A DNA stretch of 30,925 nt from a virus. The DNA is taken from IMG/VR virus record IMGVR_UViG_3300046463_000697, positions 1 through 30,925 of that record; one strand, 5' to 3'. Under the pieces are notes generated by a model. The model was not told the origin of the DNA, did not search any database, and worked only from the letters and a program-made list of their open reading frames with translations. The position numbers and the translations under genes are program-made. The number at the start of each line of letters is the position of its first letter. The first letter of the stretch is position 1. Positions 20,258 through 28,860 of this stretch are shown here, piece after piece.

Positions 20258-20391
20258 GAGATGCGCGCGCGCTCGTTCAGCGCCGCCTCCGCTTCGTCAG
20301 CCGCCTCCAGCAGGTGCTTGCTCCCGTAGGCGAGGTGCCGCGCCAGCGCGATCAGAAGTCGGAGCAGCGCTCTCGCCATGCGGTCAGTCAT
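20254..20391 (-). CDS. Small helical protein (45 aa)
   Basis: ATG at 20391, stop overlapping the next ATG (ATGA). One long helix: RMARALLRLLIALARHLAYG then SKHLLEAADEAEAALNERAR. The N-terminal half is amphipathic and basic, the rest acidic. No family recognised; the close coupling to the next gene is the main support. Confidence 0.55.
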   Translation of the reverse strand: MTDRMARALLRLLIALARHLAYGSKHLLEAADEAEAALNERARIS

Positions 20392-20723
20392 CACTCCACG
20401 TCCGTTCTTGCGGTTCCCTGAAAAGACAACGGCCGTTCCTCATCACGGGCCCCGTGTGTAACCTCCCAGGCACCACACGGGTTGATGAAGAACGGCCGTT
20501 GCTCTTCGGGCTGATGTAACTGGACGATCCCGCTTTCCACGGCGGATGTGCGCGACAGCCTCGCGCACCTTCGGTGTGTGGCACCTACGTCCAGTCGGTC
20601 AGGTCGTCTACGTTGGCGTCATCGTTGCTCTTACCCTCGTCAATGAAATCCATCCTTGCCGGGATCGCGTTGGTGCTGTTGGCGATCGGTACACTCTGTG
20701 CGCGAAGCGTTGCCGCTGCTCAG
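20392..20723. other. Gap with hairpin and one possible microgene
   Basis: 332 bases without a firm gene. It holds the hairpin at 20427-20501. A 22-codon minus-strand frame at 20585-20653 (MDFIDEGKSNDDANVDDLTD...) has a plausible start context (CAAGG directly before ATG) but no other support. A plus-strand frame from 20643 looks like a signal peptide but runs against the operon and overlaps the next gene. Confidence 0.5.
20427..20501. repeat. Long inverted repeat / hairpin
   Basis: Left arm 20427-20458 and right arm 20474-20501: CAACGGCCGTTC...TCATCA pairs with TGATGA...GAACGGCCGTTG, and CCCGTGTG pairs with CACACGGG, with one mismatch, a few unpaired bases and a 15-base loop. Each outer arm also contains the palindrome AACGGCCGTT. 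It lies between the tail module and the 45-aa gene, so it may terminate, attenuate or process the late transcript. Confidence 0.8.
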
Positions 20724-21086
20724 TTACGTTTTAGTACTCATCAGCACGTGCACGAGTTTCGTTCCCAGCACTTCTAAGACCTTGAGGACCGTGATCAGCA
20801 CGGTCAGACCCAAGCCAATCAGATAGCCCTCGCGCTTCGTCACCGCCGCCGCAGCCCACGTCGCGCCATCGCCCGCGTCAGACTTGCGCCGGTTCGGATG
20901 CCGGATCAGTTCCCGCTCGACCGTCACCAACCGGGTGCGCAGGTTCTCACGGTCGATCTCCCCTTTCAACGTGCGGCCGTTCAGCACGTCGAGGCGCCCA
21001 TGGACGCCTTTGAAGCCGTCGTCCATCGATGCGTACATGCGGTCGCAGAAGGCCGCGAACTCCTCGCGGCTCACTTCGCTCACCAC
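20724..21086 (-). CDS. Small coiled-coil membrane protein (119-120 aa)
   Basis: Two adjacent GTG codons (21086 and 21083) could start it; the one at 21083 overlaps the fibre-gene stop (GTGA). Residues 1-65 are charged and helical (RMYASMDDGFKGVHGRLDVL, DRENLRTRLVTVERELIRHP), probably a coiled coil. One transmembrane helix follows at about residues 88-110 (YLIGLGLTVLITVLKVLEVL). An N-terminal coiled coil plus a single C-terminal membrane helix, directly after the tail genes, is the plan of many phage holin- or spanin-like accessory proteins. The role is inferred from position. Confidence 0.65.
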   Translation of the reverse strand: MVSEVSREEFAAFCDRMYASMDDGFKGVHGRLDVLNGRTLKGEIDRENLRTRLVTVERELIRHPNRRKSDAGDGATWAAAAVTKREGYLIGLGLTVLITVLKVLEVLGTKLVHVLMSTKT

Positions 21087-22426
21087 CGATACCCAGTCAC
21101 GAAGAGACTGAACGTCCCCGTGCCGCTGAACCGATAGGCGTAGAGCCCTTGGTACTCTGTGGTGATGGCGACAGCATTCACCAGCGCCGCCGAACTTGGT
21201 CCGGTCGTCAGGAATTGGCGTCCTGGTCCGTGGAGCACGCCATCGGGGACACCATCAACCTCGATCAGGTCACCGCTGACGGATCCGGACTCGGCGACAT
21301 CGACCGAGATGCGACCCGGTGGAATGACGCTCGTCACGTCACGGAGGGTCGAGATCGTTTCAGAGACGCCTGATAACAGCAGTTGATACCCTTGGCGGAC
21401 CCAGCGGTCACGAGCGATGAAGGGCACCAGGTGATTGCCGCTGTCGTTGTAGACGTAGCCGATCTTGCAGCTCTCATCGTAGTCGGCCGGAAACGTCAGT
21501 GACCCGTTCGTGGTCAGAATACCGGTCTTGAACCAGAAATCGCCCGGTGTCGCGGCCGCCCACGAGGTGCCATCAAACTTCTTTCCTGATCCGTTCGCGT
21601 AGCCACCCGCCGCGGCCCCTTGCCACTGCACGTAGTTCACCGCGCTCGCCGTGTAGTTGCCCTGCAGCACCAGGTGGTACTGCGTCGCGGCCGATGCCGG
21701 CGTGAACGGCGTGCGAAACACGAACCGCACCGTTTGCGCGCTGGTCGAGATCGCTGTCGCCGAGATCGTGTCGCTGGTCGCCTGCACGCTGCCGCTGGGA
21801 CTTCCCGCCGAATCCGTCTCGATGGTGAAATGGATCTCTGGGGTGCCACCACCGAGCGCGGGCGTGCCGACCGCCGTCAGCTTCACATCGACATAGTGAA
21901 TCGGCGAGGTCGCACCCTTGAAGCCCTGCGCGAGTTTGACGCGATCCGTCGCGCCCTGGCGCAGCTTTTCTGAGGTGTCGTCCGTCGTGAACGTCTGATC
22001 GATCGAGTATTCCGGCGCACGATGGAGGATCAACGCGAGGTCGCTAGCGGCCTTCGTCGTCGACTTGCCGATGACGTAAATCTCGTACCACTTCGATAAG
22101 GTCACGCCACCGACATCGATGAACCCGGCACCGTTGCCGAGGGCGCTGGTGGAGGCTGTCAGCGGAAACGTCGACGGCGTGTACCGCGCGCCGTCGGACA
22201 ACACGATCTCGTCCAGACCGAGCAGCGCGACCGAGCTCTGCGCCAAGTCCGCGTCTGGCGACGTGCGCAGAGAGAGGCCGCGAAACGACTGCGCCCGCTG
22301 CACGATCCCAAGGTCCGAGACCTCGGTCTTGAGCACGGCGATGTTGTCGAGGACCGCGTTCTGCGTGGCAGCCGGCGCCAGATCGCCCGTGGTGACGTGC
22401 GCGAGTGCTAAATCATCCCAAGCCAT
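21080..22426 (-). CDS. Tail fibre-like protein
   Basis: 448 aa. The N-terminus AWDDLALAHVTTGDLAPAAT then QNAVLDNIAVLKTEVSDLG is the short helical attachment segment seen at the start of many phage fibre proteins. Residues about 60-320 form a beta-rich jelly-roll-like domain (SGSVQATSDTISATAISTSA, TVRFVFRTPFTPASAATQYH, LVLQGNYTASAVNYVQWQGA) of the type common in receptor-binding proteins. The C-terminal 110 residues form a second beta domain (YQLLLSGVSETISTLRDVTS). It follows the tail-tip gene at 11 bases, in the position of the host-recognition protein. Confidence 0.75.
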   Translation of the reverse strand: MAWDDLALAHVTTGDLAPAATQNAVLDNIAVLKTEVSDLGIVQRAQSFRGLSLRTSPDADLAQSSVALLGLDEIVLSDGARYTPSTFPLTASTSALGNGAGFIDVGGVTLSKWYEIYVIGKSTTKAASDLALILHRAPEYSIDQTFTTDDTSEKLRQGATDRVKLAQGFKGATSPIHYVDVKLTAVGTPALGGGTPEIHFTIETDSAGSPSGSVQATSDTISATAISTSAQTVRFVFRTPFTPASAATQYHLVLQGNYTASAVNYVQWQGAAAGGYANGSGKKFDGTSWAAATPGDFWFKTGILTTNGSLTFPADYDESCKIGYVYNDSGNHLVPFIARDRWVRQGYQLLLSGVSETISTLRDVTSVIPPGRISVDVAESGSVSGDLIEVDGVPDGVLHGPGRQFLTTGPSSAALVNAVAITTEYQGLYAYRFSGTGTFSLFVTGYRW

Positions 22427-22437
22427 GTGTCCTCATC

Positions 22438-24060
22438 TCAGAAGCCGTAGAACGTCGTGAGGCCCCACTCCGAGGAGCCCGGCACACCCCAGAGCCAATG
22501 CCGCTGGGACCCCGTCTCGAGCCACCAGGTGCAGTACAGGAGATTGCCCGGCTGGAGCTCGAGCCGCACGCCGTTGATCGTGAACTCGTGATCGATGCTG
22601 GTAACGACTTCGCTCACCGAGACCCGATCCCCCGGCTCACGCAGAATCGCCGCCAGCAGTAAGGCCTCGCTGTCGTTGGCCAAGAACCGGACCGACTGGA
22701 CGCGCGCCAGCGGCACCGAGAGCGCCTGCGCCAGATAGTTCGCCACATCTGTGCCGACGTTCGTGTCGTTCTGGAACGTCATTTCCAGACCGAGGATCTG
22801 GGTGCCGTACGCAGCGCCTGGCACGACGACTTCGATCATCGCGTCGTACCGATAGATCCCCTTGCCACGCAATTGGAGCTTGGTGACGTAGCCCGGTGTG
22901 GTGCCGGTATTCGTGATCGTGAACCGGACGCCGAGCCCGCTGTAGCTGGCCGTCACGGTGAACGCCGACGTCAGGTCGGTACCAAGACCGTCCGCCTGGG
23001 AGTTCATCGTGTAGTCGGTCGTCGCCACCGGATCGACCTGCGCGGTGCCGCCGATCTGATCGTTGTTGGACGGATCGCGGTACGGCCCAAATAATTGAGT
23101 ATTGGTGACGCCGGGATTGACCAACGTGCTCGCCGATTGCAGCGAAAACAGTACGGTCGTCGCCGACGTATCCACGCGGGACGGTCGCACGAACACCTGG
23201 ACCGTGCTGAAAATCTGATCACGGGAACTGGGCACCGCGAGGCCGCCGTCCTGAATCACATCATCGGTGAGATTCTGCAGCACATCCGGATGCATCGCCC
23301 GCCGGTGGCGGTTCTCCCAGGTGAACGTCCCGCCCTGCACCGAGTCCCCGCGCACGTAGCCATAGCCGAAACTGGAGCGCGCGATCTGAATCAGGGTGTC
23401 TCGGATCGATGGTCGTTGACTGGACGCGGCCGCGCCGTCGAGCGCGATCGCGAACGTCTCGAGCCCCGTGTCGATGTCCCTGGCGGCCGGCTGATCGCCA
23501 GCGTCGAGCGCATCGAGGATCGACGTGACGATCTGGTCATCGCGCTGATCGAGTTGCGCCGCGATGTCCGGCAAGTCGATCCGGGCGGCTTCATCCATCC
23601 AGTCGAGCGCCTTGATCGCGGTCGTGCGCACGCCCGCCACGCCTGGCACCACGTCGATGTCCACGAGCTTGCCGAGGAATTTGTAGGCGCTGTCCGTGCC
23701 ATAGGAGAGACGAAACCGCGCCGGCACGGCGAAGTCGAATCCCGGTCGCTTGCTGCTGCTCAGAGGCGAGTAGTACCCCAGCGTGTGAGCCGCGTTAGAC
23801 GCGCTGTTGTCCAGCGTCGTCGTGAGCTCGCCCACCGTCGCGACCCGTTCACGGGGATCGTTGTCGCGGATCCCATATTCGATGGTCAGCGCATCGAGAA
23901 GATCATCGGAGACGTCGACCCAGGCGCTATCAAGGTAGAGCTCGAGCGCCCACTCGGGATAGGGCACCGTGAGGGAAACGCCTGCTGCCGCCGCCTTCGC
24001 CGCAAAGAGCGCGTACGCCCGCATCGGACCCGCGAGGCCGATCCGCGTCGTAGCGCTCAT
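22438..24060 (-). CDS. Tail tip / baseplate hub-like protein
   Basis: 540 aa, ATG at 24060 overlapping the tape-measure stop (ATGA). The N-terminal 170 residues (PEWALELYLDSAWVDVSDDL, DALTIEYGIRDNDPRERVAT, RFRLSYGTDSAYKFLGKLVD) resemble the beta-barrel domains of siphophage distal-tail and hub proteins. The central part has a helical stretch with TIRDTLIQ-like segments (SIRDTLIQIARSSFGYGYVR) and the C-terminus another beta domain (DHEFTINGVRLELQPGNLLY). Directly after the tape measure is the normal place for these proteins. No peptidase or lysozyme motif is seen. Confidence 0.75.
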   Translation of the reverse strand: MSATTRIGLAGPMRAYALFAAKAAAAGVSLTVPYPEWALELYLDSAWVDVSDDLLDALTIEYGIRDNDPRERVATVGELTTTLDNSASNAAHTLGYYSPLSSSKRPGFDFAVPARFRLSYGTDSAYKFLGKLVDIDVVPGVAGVRTTAIKALDWMDEAARIDLPDIAAQLDQRDDQIVTSILDALDAGDQPAARDIDTGLETFAIALDGAAASSQRPSIRDTLIQIARSSFGYGYVRGDSVQGGTFTWENRHRRAMHPDVLQNLTDDVIQDGGLAVPSSRDQIFSTVQVFVRPSRVDTSATTVLFSLQSASTLVNPGVTNTQLFGPYRDPSNNDQIGGTAQVDPVATTDYTMNSQADGLGTDLTSAFTVTASYSGLGVRFTITNTGTTPGYVTKLQLRGKGIYRYDAMIEVVVPGAAYGTQILGLEMTFQNDTNVGTDVANYLAQALSVPLARVQSVRFLANDSEALLLAAILREPGDRVSVSEVVTSIDHEFTINGVRLELQPGNLLYCTWWLETGSQRHWLWGVPGSSEWGLTTFYGF

Positions 24061-27000
24061 CGGCGCCTCACGTCCGGTCCGAGATCCCGCACCGCGCGCG
24101 CGAAGTTACGCGGCATGTCCAGATCGCGTCTCGCCATGTCGTTTCGCAGCTTCGCGATCTCCGCCTGGGCGCCAGCCCCGTTCGACGTGTCTGCTGTCGA
24201 GGGCGCCCCGAGTCCCGACACGGCTGGGGCATCGGGCGCGTGCAGCAGCTGCTCGTAGGCTTGGTTCTGCTCAACAGTCAGCACCCGTTCGTGCGGCGTG
24301 AGCATGGCTGGGACGACGTCCGTACCTTGCGTCGGCCACGCGATCGCGCCGAGCCCGAGGCCAGCCACCATCCCGCCGGCGGCCAGATGCTGCACGAGAC
24401 CGCCGCGGAAGAAGTGCTGAATCCCGTACCGGGTCACCTCGCCACCCGTGGAGGCCATGCTGATGTCTGGCGAGTTGTCCGCGACGTAGGAGTAGTGAAT
24501 CTCAAAACTCGGCGCCTGGATTTGGCTCAGTCCCTGACTGATCCCCGATGCCGCTGAGGATGCCTGCGATGGCAAACCGCTGAGAATCTGGCCCAGGTGG
24601 TTCAGCGCATCGGTCAGCGTCGTCAGGCTCTTCGCCAGCGGATCGCCGGTATCGTCAAACTTGAGATCGCCCAGGCTGTCGATCTTGTTGCCGGCGGTGT
24701 CGGTGAGCTGGCCGGTCTTGAGCAACTGGTCGATCATCGGCTGGAGCGACGTCGGCAGCACCGAGCCGGTGTCCATGGCGTGCTGGACCAGCTGGTTCAG
24801 GCTGTCCTTCATGCCGGCCAGGACTTTGTCGGAGTCGGCGCCGGACTGCGTCACGAGCTCGTCGTAGTCCTTCGCGATCTGATCCGCTTGGTGGGTGATC
24901 GAGAGCTGCGGCACCTTGCCACCGACCTCGTCGAGGCTCAGCCCGTAGTGTCCCGCGGCCGTCGACAGGTCATCGAAGCTCGGCTTCCCGGTATCGGCGA
25001 GGCCCTGTAGCGCCTTCTTCTCGTCATCGGTGAGCCCGTTCATCGTCAGGAGTTGATCGAGCGCCGGCTGCATCGAGGCCGGGAAGCTGCCGCCCGTCGC
25101 CTTCGCCGCAGCGAGGATGCCATCGACCGCGGTGGAGACGTCTGCCGCCTTCGCCTTCTGCTCCGTAAACGCCACGTTGATCGTGTCGATCGCGGCCTGC
25201 GTGGCGGCTGCCCCTTGCTTCTCCGCGGCCATCAAGGCGGCAATGTCGGCCTGGGCTTGCTGGGACGATCGGCCCGTCGCGGCGTAGACTTCCCCGACCT
25301 TATCGATCATGCCCTGGAAGCCGCCGTACGTTTGTTCGAACTGCGCTTCGAGCGCCCGCCCGTCCTTCTCTGCCTGAGACACGCCCCTGGTCAGCCCGGC
25401 GACCAGGCCAGCGACACCGCCGATGACCCCGCCGATGGCCGTGCCGATCCCCGGGATGATGCTCCCGATGGCCGCGCCCTTGGCGGCCATGCTGACCATG
25501 CCGGCCCCGACGCTTACCGTCCCGTTGTGGATCCCCTCGAACGTCCCGACGGCCGAGGACCCCATGGAGACGATGGAGGTCGCCATCCCGGCGTAGTCGG
25601 TCTTGCCGTCGCTCGTCATGCTGGCCTGGGAGTTCTTGAACTGGTCGATGGACTTGGAGAGGACCGAGAACTCCGCGATCATCGTCCCCACGTCCTTAAC
25701 AATCCCGCCGAAGGACCCCCCGGAAATCTGCGCTAACTTGGCGAACTCCGAAGACAGCCCACTGAGATTCTTCGATAGTCCTGCGAAGGCATCGCTCTCC
25801 TGATCCGTCTTCTGTGTGAGCGAGGAGGTGACGTTCGGCAACGTCGAGATGGCCGTATAGAGTTTTTGTGCCCCGGTGGCCGTCTCCAACTGGGCCGTGT
25901 TATAGGCGATGGAGTGCGACGCAAGATCGTCCCAGCCATCCGCAGCCGCCTGTACATCGTCGCGGTGGTTGTGCAGATAGTCGCGCGCCGACGTCGTCAT
26001 CTGCTCGACGTGGGTACCGTAGTTGTCGACCTTGAACGTTAGATCCTGGAAAGACGTCTCGACCGTCTCGTTGATCGTGGTCTGCCCGCCGAACAGGTTC
26101 CCGGCTTCCTCGGCCTGCTTCCCAGCCTTGACCAGTGCGTCACCATGTTGTTTGACCGCCCCTGCCGTCGTCGTATGCGCCGCGCCGAGCGCCGCCGTCA
26201 CGCCCCGCTGCTTCTCGGCCGCATCCGACGCCGCGACCATCTTGTCCCGGATGCCGAACAACGTACCGCCCGCGGCATCCAGCGACTTGTCGAATTCCGA
26301 CATGCCCACGGTGCCCTTCGCGGATTCGACCGTGTTGTTGGCAATGTCGACCGTCAAATCACGGAGGTACTGTTGCGTCTTCAGGACGTCATCGATCTCA
26401 CTTTTCGGGATCAGGTGCAGCGTCGCCCCGAGTCTCGTGAGGGCCAACATGCCCTCTCCGATACCGGTGATGGCGCCAACAATCGCCAAGGCGCCGACGT
26501 TGAACACGGTGTTGACCGCCTCCCAGGCCACATGCACGACGCGGGCGGCTTCCACCGAGGCGAGACCGACGTCCACCACATGGATCACAATCTCGTCGAG
26601 GGCCTTGGCGATGCTCTGGATGAGATTCTGTTGCTTCCCACCGAAGGCGTCGATCAGCGCATCGCGGATCCCATCCATGCCCGCCATGACCACCGGCGAC
26701 GTGGCGATCGTTTTCCCGAGGTCTTCGGTGAAGTTCTCCCAGGCGACGTGCGCCTGCGCCACCCGTTCGTCGAGACCGTCCGTCTGCACGCCGAGGCGGG
26801 CCGTGGCTGCCGAGACCGCATCGAGAATCGCTGCGCGGTTCGCCTCAAGTTTACCGTTCTCGGTGAGCTGGTCCGCCGTCTTCCCGAGCGAGGCCGCGAA
26901 CTTCTCCTCGGCCGCCGTGACGTCGATCTTGCCGGTGAGCAGCGCCAGCGCCTTCGTGCGTCCGGTCAGCATGGCGTCGTTCATCGTGTCGAGCGCCTGC

Positions 27001-27716
27001 TTGACATCGACGCCGGTCGCCTGGGCCAGCGCGAAGGCGCCCTTCGCCAACGTGCCGAACTGGTCATCCGTCAGGGTCAGGCCAGCCGTCAGATCCTTCG
27101 AGGCCAGCTTCATCAGCTCGAAATCGCTGATCGTGCCGTGCGTCCCATCGCGCAGCGCACCAGTCAGCGTCTCGCTGGTGCGTCCGAGCTGCTCCGTGAG
27201 GTGCTGAAAGTTCTCCTCGACGTCCGCGACCGCGGCGCCCTTCAGCGCCATCTCTGGTAGCGCGACGATCAGTTCTTTGACGACGCCGATGATTTCGCGG
27301 ATCGCGTCCCGGACCAGCATGCCCTCGGCGATGTGCGCGACCATGCCGTTGAAGAACCCGCCAGAGCTATCCGCGGCTTTATCGGTGGCAGACGTCACCT
27401 CATGGAGCGCCGCGGCCGTGTCGGTCAAGGCCTGCGGTGCCACCTTGCCCATCGCGGAGTACTTTTCGATCGCTTTGTCCAAGGTGCCGAGCGCGCGTTC
27501 CTGCTCAGCCGACGTCAGTTTTGTGACGCCACCGAGTTCCTGAATAGCAGCGGTGATCTTGTTTGCCGCCCCATATAAACCCGTCCCGCCCAGCGACTGA
27601 ACCGTCCGATCGACGGACGACTTCATGACATCGAGCGTGCCGATGCCAGCCTGCAGGTTCGCCGCGAGCTCCTTGGCGTTGTCGCTGAACCGGATGTTGT
27701 TGACGATCGTCGCCAT
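24057..27716 (-). CDS. Tail tape measure protein
   Basis: 1219 aa, the largest gene in the window, two bases after the gp10-like gene. Long helical regions rich in Ala, Gln and Lys alternate with hydrophobic segments at about residues 125-165 (IREIIGVVKELIVALPEMAL), 395-430 (VFNVGALAIVGAITGIGEGM) and 735-785 (AAIGSIIPGIGTAIGGVIGG, GVAGLVAGLTRG). The C-terminal GTDVVPAMLTPHERVL (about residue 1130) is a near-universal tape-measure ending. With about 1.5 angstrom per residue, the tail would be roughly 180 nm, so a long flexible siphovirus tail. No lysozyme or peptidase domain was noticed. Confidence 0.95.
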   Translation of the reverse strand: MATIVNNIRFSDNAKELAANLQAGIGTLDVMKSSVDRTVQSLGGTGLYGAANKITAAIQELGGVTKLTSAEQERALGTLDKAIEKYSAMGKVAPQALTDTAAALHEVTSATDKAADSSGGFFNGMVAHIAEGMLVRDAIREIIGVVKELIVALPEMALKGAAVADVEENFQHLTEQLGRTSETLTGALRDGTHGTISDFELMKLASKDLTAGLTLTDDQFGTLAKGAFALAQATGVDVKQALDTMNDAMLTGRTKALALLTGKIDVTAAEEKFAASLGKTADQLTENGKLEANRAAILDAVSAATARLGVQTDGLDERVAQAHVAWENFTEDLGKTIATSPVVMAGMDGIRDALIDAFGGKQQNLIQSIAKALDEIVIHVVDVGLASVEAARVVHVAWEAVNTVFNVGALAIVGAITGIGEGMLALTRLGATLHLIPKSEIDDVLKTQQYLRDLTVDIANNTVESAKGTVGMSEFDKSLDAAGGTLFGIRDKMVAASDAAEKQRGVTAALGAAHTTTAGAVKQHGDALVKAGKQAEEAGNLFGGQTTINETVETSFQDLTFKVDNYGTHVEQMTTSARDYLHNHRDDVQAAADGWDDLASHSIAYNTAQLETATGAQKLYTAISTLPNVTSSLTQKTDQESDAFAGLSKNLSGLSSEFAKLAQISGGSFGGIVKDVGTMIAEFSVLSKSIDQFKNSQASMTSDGKTDYAGMATSIVSMGSSAVGTFEGIHNGTVSVGAGMVSMAAKGAAIGSIIPGIGTAIGGVIGGVAGLVAGLTRGVSQAEKDGRALEAQFEQTYGGFQGMIDKVGEVYAATGRSSQQAQADIAALMAAEKQGAAATQAAIDTINVAFTEQKAKAADVSTAVDGILAAAKATGGSFPASMQPALDQLLTMNGLTDDEKKALQGLADTGKPSFDDLSTAAGHYGLSLDEVGGKVPQLSITHQADQIAKDYDELVTQSGADSDKVLAGMKDSLNQLVQHAMDTGSVLPTSLQPMIDQLLKTGQLTDTAGNKIDSLGDLKFDDTGDPLAKSLTTLTDALNHLGQILSGLPSQASSAASGISQGLSQIQAPSFEIHYSYVADNSPDISMASTGGEVTRYGIQHFFRGGLVQHLAAGGMVAGLGLGAIAWPTQGTDVVPAMLTPHERVLTVEQNQAYEQLLHAPDAPAVSGLGAPSTADTSNGAGAQAEIAKLRNDMARRDLDMPRNFARAVRDLGPDVRRR

Positions 27717-27718
27717 GC

Positions 27719-28126
27719 TTATTCGCCGAACGCCTTCGCCATTTCGCTATCGACGGCCGCCTGCAAATCCCTCGCGTACTGCGCCTGCGCGGCATCTGCC
27801 GCTGGACGCATGTAGGGCCTGGCCGGCATCTTCGCCGTGCCGTACTCATTCCAGATGTTCACGCTCGTGGGTTGTCCGATCGGCGGGAAGGAGATGACTT
27901 CCACCAAGTTGTGGGCGAAATCCTCTCGAACCTCGATCGCGTTAGCGAGCGCGTGTGTCGGCGTCTTCAACTGCGCCAACAGCTTCCGCCGCGCATCGTT
28001 CTGCATGGCTTGTCCCGTTCGTCTCGCCACAACTTGCTGCGCACGCATCACGTTGTCTGGGAACGTGGCCACAGCAGCCTTGAACGCCTCGAGACCGGTC
28101 TGCGTGAAACTGCCGCCATCAGCCAC
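27719..28126 (-). CDS. HK97 gp10-like tail protein
   Basis: 135 aa, GTG at 28126 with AGAGGA upstream. The family pattern is complete: FTQTGLEAFKAAVATFPDNV, RAQQVVARRTGQAMQNDARR, EVISFPPIGQPTSVNIWNEY, and the signature EYGTAKMPARPYMRPA (about residues 91-106). HK97-gp10-like proteins sit in the tail and assist the tail completion or tube assembly. The usual place is between the head closure and tail completion genes; here it is downstream of the chaperone genes, directly before the tape measure. Confidence 0.85.
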   Translation of the reverse strand: MADGGSFTQTGLEAFKAAVATFPDNVMRAQQVVARRTGQAMQNDARRKLLAQLKTPTHALANAIEVREDFAHNLVEVISFPPIGQPTSVNIWNEYGTAKMPARPYMRPAADAAQAQYARDLQAAVDSEMAKAFGE

Positions 28127-28804
28127 GAGGTGTCCTCTTCGGTTTGCCGTGCGTTACCGGTCGACCGAGCCAGTCGCCGAGCATCATGAGTTGCGCCTTC
28201 TGCTGCGCCATCGTCAGCGGGACGTCCGTCTTCCGGCCCGTCTTCGCCAGCAATGCCTTCAGATCCGGCAGCTTCTTGTGTCGATCGAGCGCGGCGATGT
28301 GCCACGCCAAAATCACCGTCTGCTTGTAGTCGTCCTCGTTCCGCTGTCGCGCTACTGCAAACTCCCGCCAGAGTTCACGGAGCGAGAGCCGCCAGAACCG
28401 CTCCGGCGTGATGCCGAGACAACGGGCGTCGATGTAGAGCCGACGCCAATCGACGCCTCGGCGGGCTGAGGGTTTCCCGCCTCGCCCTCCGCGGCAGCAT
28501 CGTCCCGATTGAGTGTCAACATTTCGTTGATCTTTCCGGCGACCTTGGCTAGGCCGCCCATCCGATCAATGATCTTGCCGACGTCCTGCGCCGTGGTGAC
28601 GGTGTCGCCGTGATACTCCTGCAACATTGCCCAGAGCAACCACCGGAGGTCGCGCAGGCTGCCCTTGCTCGCCGCCGCAATCACGGCATCGAACACCTTG
28701 CCCGCCCGATCTTCCATCTCACAACACGCGTTCGTCGTGAGCTTGAGCGTGTACTCCTGATCACCCGCGGAGAGCCGCAGCTCTCCGCGTTCCCTGTTCG
28801 CCAT
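28119..28804 (-). CDS. Tail assembly chaperone, frameshifted long form (G-T type)
   Basis: The zero frame runs 111 codons from 28804 to the AAC codon of the slippery site (28472), and the -1 frame runs on for 117 residues to the TGA at 28119, giving 228 aa. The -1 part starts PSARRGVDWRRLYIDARCLG and contains ITPERFWRLSLRELWREFAV and DDYKQTVILAWHIAALDRHK, a family-typical T-domain of siphophage tail assembly chaperones. It binds the tape measure and recruits tail tube subunits during assembly. The coordinates span the whole frameshifted gene; the coding order is 28804-28472 then 28472-28119, reading base 28472 twice. Confidence 0.85.
28352..28804 (-). CDS. Tail assembly chaperone, short form (G type)
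   Basis: 150 aa, ATG at 28804. Globular domain at residues 1-100: RERGELRLSAGDQEYTLKLT, TNACCEMEDRAGKVFDAVIA, LRWLLWAMLQEYHGDTVTTA, VGKIIDRMGGLAKVAGKINE, as in the phage tail assembly chaperone (G) family. The last 40 residues after the slippery site (NPQPAEASIG...SGSGGSRSVN) are low-complexity and probably just the continuing zero frame. It follows the tube gene by 56 bases, the normal order. Confidence 0.85.
   Translation of the reverse strand: MANRERGELRLSAGDQEYTLKLTTNACCEMEDRAGKVFDAVIAAASKGSLRDLRWLLWAMLQEYHGDTVTTAQDVGKIIDRMGGLAKVAGKINEMLTLNRDDAAAEGEAGNPQPAEASIGVGSTSTPVVSASRRSGSGGSRSVNSGGSLQ
28472..28478 (-). promoter_or_regulatory. Programmed -1 ribosomal frameshift site GGGAAAC
   Basis: On the coding strand G GGA AAC sits in the zero frame of the short form (GCG GGA AAC). 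Both tRNAs can re-pair as GGG AAA, and the next codon in -1 is CCC. It is one base from the lambda G-T site GGGAAAG. Confidence 0.85.
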
Positions 28805-28860
28805 AACCCTCTTCTTTCAGTTCCGACCATCACCGACCAGCGACCTAGACGATCCCGCCC

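Noticed and set aside
20574-20777. Plus-strand frame with signal-peptide-like start at 20643
   Set aside because: It runs against the operon, overlaps the end of the coiled-coil membrane protein gene and ends in a non-protein-like tail; kept only as a remark in the gap entry.
26023-27260. Two long plus-strand frames across 26.0-27.3 kb
   Set aside because: They are antisense shadows of the tape measure gene, produced by its GC-rich codon use; no start signals or domain patterns.
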